DNA of 64,000 nucleotides, from the NCBI GenBank assembly GCA_963729935.1, contig CAVSPW010000002.1, positions 930,001-994,000 on the forward strand, in the 5' to 3' direction. The notes under the pieces were generated by a model that saw nothing but the letters and a program-made list of their open reading frames with translations, had not been told where the DNA came from and made no database searches. The translations under genes were made by a program, and so were the position numbers. The first letter of the stretch is position 1, and each line of letters begins with the position of its first letter. The DNA is from CAIKMD01 sp963729935 (GTDB lineage Bacteria; Pseudomonadota; Alphaproteobacteria; ATCC43930; CGMCC-115725). Shown here piece by piece: positions 33,789 through 41,667 of the stretch.

Positions 33789-35561
33789 ATGGACACGCAA
33801 GAACAACGCAGCCGCAACGCCGATCCGGTGGTGACCGAGATCGTACGCAACGCGGTGATCGCGGTGACCGAGGAAATGAAGACCAACCTCATGCGCACCG
33901 CCTACAACATCATCATTTATGAGGCGCTCGACTTCACCACCGGGCTGTTTACGGTGAAGGGCGAGACCGTCTCGATCGGGTTGGGCCTGCCGATGTTCAT
34001 CCGCGGCATGGCGGAGACGGTCCGGGCCAAGATCCGGCATTTCGGCCTCGAGCGCATGAAGCCGGGCGACATCTATGTCACCAACGACGCCTATACGACC
34101 GGCAGCCATCTCAACCACGTCACCTTGACGCTGCCGATCTTCCATCGCGGCGTGCTCAGCGGGTTTTCCTGCTGCATGGCGCATTGGCTCGATATCGGCG
34201 GCGCGCTGCGCGGCGCCGGCACCGACATCTATGCCGAGGGCATCCAGATCCCGATCGTGAAATATCAGGATGAAGGCGCGGTCAATCAGGACCTTCTCGA
34301 CATCATCCGCATGAATGTGCGCATCCCGAACCGCGCGATGGGGGATCTCAGAGCGCAGGTGGCGGCAGTCAAGACCGGCGAGCGGCGCTTTCTTCAGCTT
34401 CTCGACCGCTACGGGCGCCAAAACGTGCTCGACGCGATCGCCGCGGTGATGGACCATTCGGAGACGAAGGCGCGGGCGCGCACGCGCACGATCCCCGACG
34501 GCGTCTACGAGGCCGAGAGCTTCATGGATGATGACGGCGTCGATCTCGACAAGAAAGTTCCGATCAAGGTCCGGGTCGAGGTCGCCGGCGATGCGATGAC
34601 GATCGATCTCTCCGAGGTCTCGGCCCAAGTGCGCGGCTTCTACAATTCGGGTCAGACCACCGGCTATGGCTGCACCCAGGTCGCCTATAAATGCGTGACC
34701 TCACCGACCGATTATCCGGTCAATGACGGCTCTTTCCGCAGCCTCACCTCGATCGTGCCGGCGGGCAAGGTCGTGAGCGCCGTGCGTCCCGCGCCGATGC
34801 GCAAATGGATGACCTATCCGATGACGGTGATCGACACCGTCTTCAAGGCGCTGGCGCCCGCGATCCCCGACCGCGTCATCGCCGGACATCACGCCGATCT
34901 GCTCTCGGTCAATGTCCACGGGATCAACCCCAGGACCAGAGAATTCTTCATCGGCGGCACATCGCTCCCCGGCGGCGGTTGGGGCGCCAAGCGCAACGAA
35001 GACGGCATTTCGGCGACCGTCTGCATCAATGACGGCGACACGCATAACAGCCCGAACGAGCAGACCGAGGCCAAGTTCCCGATCGTGGTCGAAAGTTATT
35101 CGCTCATTCCCGATTCGGGCGGCGCCGGCAAGTTCCGCGGCGGGCTGGGCGTCGAGCGCGTCTCGCGCGCGCGCTCGCCCATCACCGTCAACAGCCAGAT
35201 CGACCGCGTCCACTGCAAGCCCTGGGGGCTCGACGGCGGACAGGAGGCGAGCGGCAATGAGCTGGCCATCCGGATCGACGGTCAGTGGCGCGAGGATTTC
35301 CCGAACGCCAAATTCATCTTCGAGCTCGCGAAAGACGGCGATGCGTTCCGCGTGCGCTCGGGCGGCGGCGGGGGTTACGGCAATCCTTGGGAGCGCGCCA
35401 TCGCAGCGGTGCGCCACGACGCGCGCCAGGGCTATGTATCGCTTCAAGCTGCGGCAGAAATTTACGGCGTCATCCTCGATCCCGAAACCTTCGCGGTGGA
35501 TGAGGAAGCGACCGAGAAGATGAGAACGCAACTGCATCGTGCAGCGAACGCGCGATCCTGA
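33789..35561 (+). CDS. Hydantoinase B/oxoprolinase family protein
   Basis: A 590-residue protein starting at ATG 33789 with GGAGG nine bases upstream. Family segments: DPVVTEIVRNAVIAVTEEMK, LMRTAYNIIIYEALDF, GDIYVTNDAYTTGSHLNHVT, NSGQTTGYG and AGGGGYGNPWERA-like SGGGGGYGNPWERAIAA. HyuB subunits act with HyuA in ATP-dependent hydrolysis of hydantoins, oxoproline, or carboxylation of ketones. No HyuA gene is in the window. It lies 13 bases after the ABC ATPase gene and is probably co-transcribed. Confidence 0.92.
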   Translation: MDTQEQRSRNADPVVTEIVRNAVIAVTEEMKTNLMRTAYNIIIYEALDFTTGLFTVKGETVSIGLGLPMFIRGMAETVRAKIRHFGLERMKPGDIYVTNDAYTTGSHLNHVTLTLPIFHRGVLSGFSCCMAHWLDIGGALRGAGTDIYAEGIQIPIVKYQDEGAVNQDLLDIIRMNVRIPNRAMGDLRAQVAAVKTGERRFLQLLDRYGRQNVLDAIAAVMDHSETKARARTRTIPDGVYEAESFMDDDGVDLDKKVPIKVRVEVAGDAMTIDLSEVSAQVRGFYNSGQTTGYGCTQVAYKCVTSPTDYPVNDGSFRSLTSIVPAGKVVSAVRPAPMRKWMTYPMTVIDTVFKALAPAIPDRVIAGHHADLLSVNVHGINPRTREFFIGGTSLPGGGWGAKRNEDGISATVCINDGDTHNSPNEQTEAKFPIVVESYSLIPDSGGAGKFRGGLGVERVSRARSPITVNSQIDRVHCKPWGLDGGQEASGNELAIRIDGQWREDFPNAKFIFELAKDGDAFRVRSGGGGGYGNPWERAIAAVRHDARQGYVSLQAAAEIYGVILDPETFAVDEEATEKMRTQLHRAANARS

Positions 35562-35604
35562 CGCGCGACCGTCGTGCGAAATTCGCGTGGGCCCGTCCGC
35601 CGCT

Positions 35605-36042
35605 TCAGCGGCCGCGAACCGCGTCCAGCAATTCGGCGTTCGCGCAGAACCGGCGGTAAGCCGAGCCGTCCGCCTCGTCGTTGTCGAGCCAGCGGCGACA
35701 GCTTCGCCGGGATTGGCACATGGCGCAGCTGCGCCCGAGATCATACCGCGACCGGGAATCGAGCGCGTCGATGTCAACGCCAAGGCGCCGTGCCATGGCG
35801 GGAAGCAGGCGACCCGACACCGGATAGCCGCCGATGATCTTCGCCAATTCCGCGCGGGTGACGCCGATGTCGTCGAGCACCGCATCGAGCCCGCCTCGCC
35901 GATCGAGGTCCATGAACTCCGCGCGCAAGGCGGCTCGTTTGGTGATATCGGAGAAGATTTGCCGGATTTCAGCCATCATCCTCGCAATCACACCGCCACA
36001 ACCGTCTTTTCGCCGACCCATCTCGTATTGAAGGCTTTGCAT
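35605..36042 (-). CDS. DUF6455-like cysteine-containing protein
   Basis: About 145 residues from ATG 36042 (MQSLQYEMGRRKDG), chosen because GAGGAG lies 8 bases upstream; ATG 35976 (MAEIRQIFSDITKR) is the alternative. The domain has LDAVLDDIGVTRAELAKIIG and a C-terminal cysteine cluster: CAMCQSRRSCRRWLDN then YRRFCANAELLD, a pattern I know from the uncharacterised DUF6455 family. The cysteines could bind a metal or an iron-sulfur cluster. A perfect FNR/FixK-type palindrome at 36119-36132 is centred about 83 bases upstream of the start, which suggests oxygen-limitation control. Confidence 0.75.
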   Translation of the reverse strand: MQSLQYEMGRRKDGCGGVIARMMAEIRQIFSDITKRAALRAEFMDLDRRGGLDAVLDDIGVTRAELAKIIGGYPVSGRLLPAMARRLGVDIDALDSRSRYDLGRSCAMCQSRRSCRRWLDNDEADGSAYRRFCANAELLDAVRGR

Positions 36043-36118
36043 GGCTTCGCTCCTCGACCATCCGGCTTTCATCGATCGTCCATGCGTCCATGATCGATCC
36101 TGCGGTCACGCCATTCGA

Positions 36119-36132
36119 TTGATCCAGATCAA
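36119..36132. promoter_or_regulatory. FNR/FixK/Dnr-type binding site
   Basis: TTGATCCAGATCAA is an exact TTGAT-N4-ATCAA palindrome, the consensus for FNR/CRP-family oxygen or nitric-oxide regulators of alphaproteobacteria. It lies between the DUF6455-like gene (start 36042, minus) and the end of the binding-protein gene (minus), so the DUF6455-like gene is its only sensible target. Activity at class II distance (about -41.5) would place the transcription start near 36084. Confidence 0.7.
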
Positions 36133-36276
36133 GACCGCCGATCCTGCGACAATTCGCCCCGATCAGGGCCGTGACCGGTCATGGCGCAAGGCCCGGCGAC
36201 CACGCCTGAACGTCGTCTGAAAATAAGAGCGAACCGCACCGTGGCGTGACCCTCGCCGCGTATCGGCTCTGCCGCG

Positions 36277-37251
36277 CTAATTCGGCAAGAACTCCTCGGT
36301 GTAGAGCGCGTGCTTGTCCGGGATGGTCGTGACCCCGCCGGCCTTCATCGCCAGTTCGACGACCGCGAATCCCTTGGGATCGAAATGCCCGGTGTCGAGA
36401 AACATCGGCATGAGCTCGTCATAGACCTTGAGGGCTGTTGCCTCGTCCAGTTTCGTGATCGGACGCGTCGAAGCGATCGTCTCGGCGCGATGCGTTTTCA
36501 TATAGGCGATGGTGTCGAACCAGCCGCGCAGAAAGCGGCGCACCGCCTCGGGCTTTTGCGCGATCAGCGTGTCGGTCGCAAAGATCACATGGGTGATGAA
36601 CGGATCGATGTATTTTCCGAAGGTGACGAGTATCTTCCCCTGCCCCGCCGCTTCCAGCCGATAGCCGGTCTCGATATTGCCGGCGGTGCCATCGGTCTGC
36701 TTGGCACGAAGCGCCGCGACCTGCGCCTCCAGATTGCCGACCGGGGTAGCCTGGATCGCGTCCGCGCCAGTCCAGCCGAGCCGCCGCGACAGCTCGGTCG
36801 TCAGCCAATAGGTCAAGGAACCCGATGTGGACACCCCGACCCTGCGGCCTTTGAGATCGCCGACCTTGTTGATGCTGCCATCCGCGCGCACGAGGACGGC
36901 GAGATTGATCGGCGCGCCGGCGAATGCCGCGACACCTCGTTCCGGCGCGCCCTTCGCGATGAACTGAAAATCGGTTCCCGAGCCGAGCGCGATATCGATG
37001 CTGCCGGCGGTCATCGCTTGGTGAAGCTGCGCCCCGGGAAGCGTGACGGTCTCCAGCTCGAGATCATATTTCTTGAAAATGCCCGCATCGATGCCGACCT
37101 GGAGCAGCGCGAAATCGTAATCTGTCGAATTGGCCTTGCCGACATGGAGCAAGTCCGCCGCGGCCGCGCCGTGAAGCCCGCCATCGACCGCGAAGAACAG
37201 GATCGCCGAAACCACAGCGAGCGATCGGACCAATCGATTAGGCGCCTTCAT
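36277..37251 (-). CDS. ABC transporter substrate-binding protein (SsuA/TauA/NMT1-like)
   Basis: A 324-residue periplasmic binding protein. A signal peptide is visible (basic MKAPNRLVR, hydrophobic core, AAA cleavage region near residue 32). The mature part shows the NMT1-like layout: DFALLQVGIDAGIFKKYDLE, LHQAMTAGSIDIALGSGTDF, GDLKGRRVGVSTSGSLTYWL and KPEAVRRFLRGWFDTIAYMK. Ligands in the family include sulfonates, taurine and thiamine precursors. Its permease and ATPase are not adjacent. The divergent neighbour is an LLM flavin monooxygenase of the kind that desulfonates such ligands, so sulfonate or sulfone scavenging is a reasonable guess. Confidence 0.9.
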   Translation of the reverse strand: MKAPNRLVRSLAVVSAILFFAVDGGLHGAAAADLLHVGKANSTDYDFALLQVGIDAGIFKKYDLELETVTLPGAQLHQAMTAGSIDIALGSGTDFQFIAKGAPERGVAAFAGAPINLAVLVRADGSINKVGDLKGRRVGVSTSGSLTYWLTTELSRRLGWTGADAIQATPVGNLEAQVAALRAKQTDGTAGNIETGYRLEAAGQGKILVTFGKYIDPFITHVIFATDTLIAQKPEAVRRFLRGWFDTIAYMKTHRAETIASTRPITKLDEATALKVYDELMPMFLDTGHFDPKGFAVVELAMKAGGVTTIPDKHALYTEEFLPN

Positions 37252-37521
37252 GGAACATCTCCCGATATTTGCTTGAACAAGGCCGCGCTTGGCTGCGTCC
37301 AGGTTTGTCGGCGAAGTCTTCGCTCAAGCGATCAAGAAGAGCAAGAGTTGGTTGCCGATTTCTGGGCGACGGTTCTCCGGAGATGCCGTCGAGACATCGC
37401 CCGCGCTTCAACCTCCGCTCTGGCGGCGAGTCCTTTGCGCGCGATAAGGGAGAACTCGCGCGGGAGGCGAAATCGCGTATGATTGCCGTTGGAGGCGTTG
37501 CGTCGAAAGAGGAGACGAAGG

Positions 37522-38656
37522 ATGGCGAGGGATGATCGGGCCGAGGAACTGCGCCGGCACATGAATCCGCTCTATAGCGGGCGGAAACTGAAACTCGGAA
37601 CGTTTTCGACCAATCTGAGCGGCGGCTGCGCCATCAGCACGATCGAGGGCACGCTCAAGGCCGATTGGCCCAGCACGCTCGAACTGGCGCGCATGGCGGA
37701 CGAGATGGCATTCGAGGCGCTCGTTCCGGTCGGACGCTGGAAAGGCTTCGGCGGCGTCACCAATTTCAACGCCGCGGGCTTCGAGTTCCTTCACCTGGGC
37801 AGCGGCCATCGGCGCCTCGACGCGGAATTCGACGGTCTTCGCGACCTCGCACGTCCCCACGGTCCATCCGATCATGGCGGCCAAGGAGGCGATGACGATC
37901 GACCACGTCACGCAAGGGCGTTTTGCGCTCAACATCGTCACTGGCTGGTTCCGGCCCGAAATCGAGATGTTCGGCGCGTCGCAGATGGATCACGACACGC
38001 GCTATGAGTGCGCGGTCGAATGGCTCGAGATCATCAAGCGCCTCTGGATGGAAGAACGCGAATTCGACTTCGACGGGCGCTTCTATCAGATCAAGAAAGG
38101 CTGGCTGCAGCCGAAGCCCGTGCAAAAGCCCTATCCCGTGGTGATGAATGCCGGCGGCTCGGAAAAAGGCCGACATTACGCCGCCAAATATTGCGATGTC
38201 GCGTTCGTCGTCTTCTCGAGCCACGATCTCGAGGCCGCCAAGGCGCAAATCGATTCCTATCGCGAGCTCGCGCGCCGCGAATACGGCCGCGAGTTGCAGG
38301 TCTGGTCCTATTGCTATGTCGTGCAGCGCGAAACCGAGAAGGAGGCGCGCGATTTCTTCGACTATTACGTCAACCAGAAGGGCGATTGGGAAGCCGCGAC
38401 CAATCTCGTCGACACGATGGGCATCAATGCCGAGACCTTTCCGCCCGGCGCACTCCAGGACATGAAAAAGCATTTCATCGCCGGCTGGGGCGGCTATCCG
38501 CTGATCGGCACGAAAGAGCAGATCGTCGACGGGCTGGCCCAGCTGTCGCGGATCGGGCTCGACGGCACGCTGCTTTCGTGGCCGCGCTACATCGAAGAAA
38601 TGCACGAATTCCAGCGCACGACCATGCCGCTGCTCATCCAGGCGGGTTTGCGCTAA
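37522..38656 (+). pseudogene. LLM-class flavin-dependent monooxygenase, frameshifted
   Basis: ATG 37522 opens MARDDRAEELRRHMNPLYSG, and the first frame is good through VTNFNAAGFE (residue 88). The family then expects an E-(S/T)-FTWA segment. That is found one frame over: FTWAAAIGASTRNSTVFATS, HVPTVHPIMAAKEAMTIDHV and TQGRFALNIVTGWFRPEIEM, to the stop at 38656. At 37783-37788 the DNA is GAGTTC; GAGTC would give GFESFTWAAA and an intact protein of about 377 residues. FMN-dependent LLM enzymes oxidise sulfonates, sulfones and similar compounds. It is divergent from the SsuA/TauA-like binding protein. Possibly a sequence error rather than a true pseudogene. Confidence 0.85.
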
Positions 38657-38851
38657 ACTCGCCGTACAGACGAATTCCGCCCCGAGGTTGCGACAGGCGT
38701 GACCGCCCGCGCGAGCGCGCGGGATATTCGAGGCACGGCTTCGCCCGAGTCCAAGAAACCTTTGCTGCGGGCGACGGGTTTTTTCCCGGCGCCAGGGTTA
38801 CGCCGGGCCCTCTTCCGGCCTAAATTGTCAGTGTATGGCAAGGATGGTTTT

Positions 38852-39460
38852 ATGCAGTTTCGACGCTTTGCACCCTTGATCTTCGCCCTGAGCTTCTTCC
38901 TGGCCGTCCCTGCGCCCCATGCGGCTGCGGCCGCAACCGGCCCGGGCGTCCTGATGACCGACGTCAGCAGCCAGGTGCTGCAACTTCTCAACGACAAGCA
39001 AAACACCGAAGCCGAGCGCGAAAAGCGCTTCGAGGCGCTGGTCGACAAGAATTTCGACATGCCGCGCATCGCACGCTTCGTGCTCGGGCCTTCGTGGCGC
39101 AGCGCGAGCGAGGACGAGCGCCAGCGCTTCACCACCGCGTTTCGGACCTACATGATCGATTTCTATTGGGGCCGGTTCCAGCGATATGCCGGCCAGAGCT
39201 TCAAAGTAACGGGCGAGCAACCGCAATCCGGTACGGTCACGGTCGTCAACACCCAAATCGTGCAGCCGGCAGGCCAGCCGCCCGCGAAGGTCGATTGGAC
39301 CGTCGTGAAAGAGGGCGATGACTACAAGATCATCGATGTAAGCATCGAAGGAATCAGCCAGGTCCTCACTTACCGGCAGGAATTCGCGGCGGTGATCGAA
39401 CGCAACGACGGCCATGTGAGCGCTCTCATCGACGAGATCAACCGAAAGATCAAAGGCTGA
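38852..39460 (+). CDS. MlaC/Ttg2D-family phospholipid-binding ABC transporter protein
   Basis: A 202-residue secreted protein from ATG 38852, with AAGGA upstream. The signal peptide is MQFRRFAPLIFALSFFLAVP ending near AHAAAAA. The MlaC domain includes RFEALVDKNFDMPRIARFVL, GPSWRSASEDERQRFTTAFR and DDYKIIDVSIEGISQVLTYR. MlaC ferries phospholipids across the periplasm for the Mla system. No mlaD, mlaE or mlaF gene is nearby. It may instead resemble HpnM, the hopanoid-cluster homologue, but no hopanoid gene is adjacent. Confidence 0.92.
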   Translation: MQFRRFAPLIFALSFFLAVPAPHAAAAATGPGVLMTDVSSQVLQLLNDKQNTEAEREKRFEALVDKNFDMPRIARFVLGPSWRSASEDERQRFTTAFRTYMIDFYWGRFQRYAGQSFKVTGEQPQSGTVTVVNTQIVQPAGQPPAKVDWTVVKEGDDYKIIDVSIEGISQVLTYRQEFAAVIERNDGHVSALIDEINRKIKG

Positions 39461-39495
39461 GGCTGGCATCCGGCGAAACCAAAGGGAGCGCCTTC

Positions 39496-40311
39496 ATGCT
39501 GATCGTCGACGCGCATGTTCACATCTGGGCAAACAGCAAGCCCAATCCTGGCCATCGCCAGGTGCCCGCGCTAACCGGCGAAGAACTCCTCAAGGAGATG
39601 GACGCGGCCGGAGTCGACGCCGCCGTGATCCAACCGCCCAACTGGGATCCGACCTCGAATGCGGTCGCGGTCGAGGCCGCGCGCCGGCACCCGAAGCGCT
39701 TTGCCGTGCTCGGCTGGTTTCCGTTGGACAAGCCGGAAAGTCGCGCACTGATCGATGGCTGGAAGAAGCGGCCTGGCATGCTCGGGCTTCGCTTCACCTT
39801 CCTCCTGCCGCATCAGCAAACCTGGCCGACCGACGGGACCATGGATTGGCTCTGGCCCGCAGCCGAGAAAGCCGGCCTGCCGGTGGCGCTGGGCGCGGCG
39901 AATTTCCTGCCGCTGGTGGGGCAGATCGCGGAACGCCATCCAAGCTTGCGCCTAGTCGTCGATCATCTCGGCTTGCCCGCGCGGCTGAAAGACGAGGCGG
40001 CTTTTGCCAATTTGCCCGCGGTGTTGGCGCTCGCCAAGCACAAGAACATCGCGATCAAGGCGACCGGCGCCCCGGGCTATTCGAGCGAGCCCTACCCCTT
40101 CCGGAACGTGCACGCCCCCTTGCGGGCGATCTATGACGCCTTCGGTCCCGAGCGCATGTTCTGGGGCACGGATATCACGCGATTGAGCTGCAGCTGGCGG
40201 GAATGCGTGACCATGTTCACCGAGGAGCTGAGCTTTCTGTCGTCGCGCGACAAGGAACTCGTCATGGGCCAGGCCCTCTGCCGCTGGCTCGGCTGGAACC
40301 TCGCAGGCTGA
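39496..40311 (+). CDS. Amidohydrolase 2 family (TIM-barrel metal-dependent hydrolase)
   Basis: A 271-residue protein, MLIVDAHVHIWANSKPNPGH, with metal ligands H-x-H (DAHVHIW), a later histidine in LRLVVDHLGLPA and an aspartate in MFWGTDITRL. These match amidohydrolase 2/ACMSD-type enzymes that hydrolyse or decarboxylate small carboxylates. It lies 35 bases after the mlaC-like gene with GGGAG upstream. Substrate not predictable. Confidence 0.9.
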   Translation: MLIVDAHVHIWANSKPNPGHRQVPALTGEELLKEMDAAGVDAAVIQPPNWDPTSNAVAVEAARRHPKRFAVLGWFPLDKPESRALIDGWKKRPGMLGLRFTFLLPHQQTWPTDGTMDWLWPAAEKAGLPVALGAANFLPLVGQIAERHPSLRLVVDHLGLPARLKDEAAFANLPAVLALAKHKNIAIKATGAPGYSSEPYPFRNVHAPLRAIYDAFGPERMFWGTDITRLSCSWRECVTMFTEELSFLSSRDKELVMGQALCRWLGWNLAG

Positions 40312-40433
40312 GCGGCGCCAATCGGGTAATCGCGGCGGCATCAGATTCCGCCGACGCGCATCGATGCTAGGGTCTTGAGAATGCGTATGCGGGAGATCCG
40401 TCGCGCGCGGGGTTCAGGGTTGGGAGAAAGCGC

Positions 40434-40625
40434 GTGACGATCACCCTACGAATTCGTCGCGCGTTTTTCACCGCGCGACGCATCGTCGCCAGCACCAGCA
40501 GCCGGGAACTCGCCGAAATCGTGATTCTGTGCATCCTGGGCATGCTCGCCTCCGTCATCGTGCTGATGCCCGGCGACCAGACCGGCGACGGCCTGCGCCA
40601 AATCCTTTCCTCCGTCTTCGGCTAG
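40434..40625 (+). CDS. Small single-pass membrane protein
   Basis: A 63-residue frame from GTG 40434 with GGGAGAAAG upstream. The N-terminal half is basic (TLRIRRAFFTARRI) and is followed by one hydrophobic segment (IVILCILGMLASVIVLM). No family recognised. The ribosome binding site and cationic-then-hydrophobic layout support a real gene, but it is short. Confidence 0.45.
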   Translation: MTITLRIRRAFFTARRIVASTSSRELAEIVILCILGMLASVIVLMPGDQTGDGLRQILSSVFG

Positions 40626-40638
40626 ATGGAGCGGAACT

Positions 40639-41484
40639 CTAGAGCGAGCGGTTCAAGATCCAGGCGAGGCGCACGCCGGCGCGGCGGAGCTGATCGCGCA
40701 TCACTTCCTGTGCGCCCGACTCATAGCCGCTGGTCAGGACGCCGCTGCGCGGCAGATAGCGGTAGACGAAGCTCTTGGCCACCGCGTGGCTTTCATTGGC
40801 CCAGTCGGCGGGCGAGCCTTTTTGCCAATCGCGGCGCTCGCTCGCCGAAATCGATTGCGCGAGGTCGAACGCCACTTCGCGCGTATCGTCCGACTCGTCC
40901 GCCGCCGCGTCGTCCCATACTTGGCGCAAATTCGTGCGCCGGCCCGCGTCCACGAGCACGACCCGCGCCCCGCCGCGATCGCCGTTATCGGCAACGCGCA
41001 AGGGCTGATGAATGTCGCTCGCGAGGCAGATGACGAATTTGAGCGCGGCCAGCCGATCGGCGGGCGGCGCGGATTTATCGCGCAGGACAGCAATGAAATG
41101 GTCGAGCTTGGCTACGACGCAGGCGCCGCCGCCGCAATCGCGGTCGGCGCTGTAGGCGACGGCCGAGAGCGGAATCGCGACCTCGCGCCAGCGCGCCGTA
41201 GCGCGGCTTTGATTGCCGCTCTCATTCTCGATATCGGCGGCCGCTGCGAGCGAGGTGACGTTATCGAGGGCGAGCAGCGCGTGCAATTGCACCGCCGCGC
41301 GCGGATCGAGAAACCGCTCGGCGATCGCGGCGACGATGCGATGCCCGGGCTCGCTCTCGGCGCGTGCCGACCCTGCCAGCGCGCACAACGCCAGGGGCAA
41401 GAGCGCGAGGCGGAAGAGCCGCCGGACGCCGCGGGACCGCCGCAGACTGGACCGTGACGGAGTGATGGAGAAATCGAAGCGCAT
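40639..41484 (-). CDS. S1/P1-type nuclease
   Basis: About 281 residues from ATG 41484 (MRFDFSITPSRSSLRRSRGV), with a long basic signal peptide ending ALAGSARA. The mature enzyme keeps the zinc-ligand pattern: GHRIVAAIAERFLDPRAAVQ, AAAADIENESG (Asp), HFIAVL, LKFVICLASDIHQPLRVADN (H and D) and QVWDDAA. S1/P1 nucleases cut single-stranded nucleic acids in the periplasm or outside the cell and use three zinc ions. The N-terminal tryptophan of classic P1 nuclease is replaced, since the mature start is ESEPGH. Confidence 0.88.
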   Translation of the reverse strand: MRFDFSITPSRSSLRRSRGVRRLFRLALLPLALCALAGSARAESEPGHRIVAAIAERFLDPRAAVQLHALLALDNVTSLAAAADIENESGNQSRATARWREVAIPLSAVAYSADRDCGGGACVVAKLDHFIAVLRDKSAPPADRLAALKFVICLASDIHQPLRVADNGDRGGARVVLVDAGRRTNLRQVWDDAAADESDDTREVAFDLAQSISASERRDWQKGSPADWANESHAVAKSFVYRYLPRSGVLTSGYESGAQEVMRDQLRRAGVRLAWILNRSL

Positions 41485-41667
41485 GCGCACCTGTTCAAGG
41501 AGGATCAACTTCCTCGTCCTGCTCTGCTTCGCCAGCGGCGATCCGGCCTCACACGCATCATGTTGCGCGCGCCCGGTTAAGTCCCGGTTAGGAGTTGCGG
41601 CGGGCACAAGCGCGGGAATGTCGCGGCCCGGGCGCAGCCCTGCCTTCTCCCGTGGTAAGCTCGCGGA

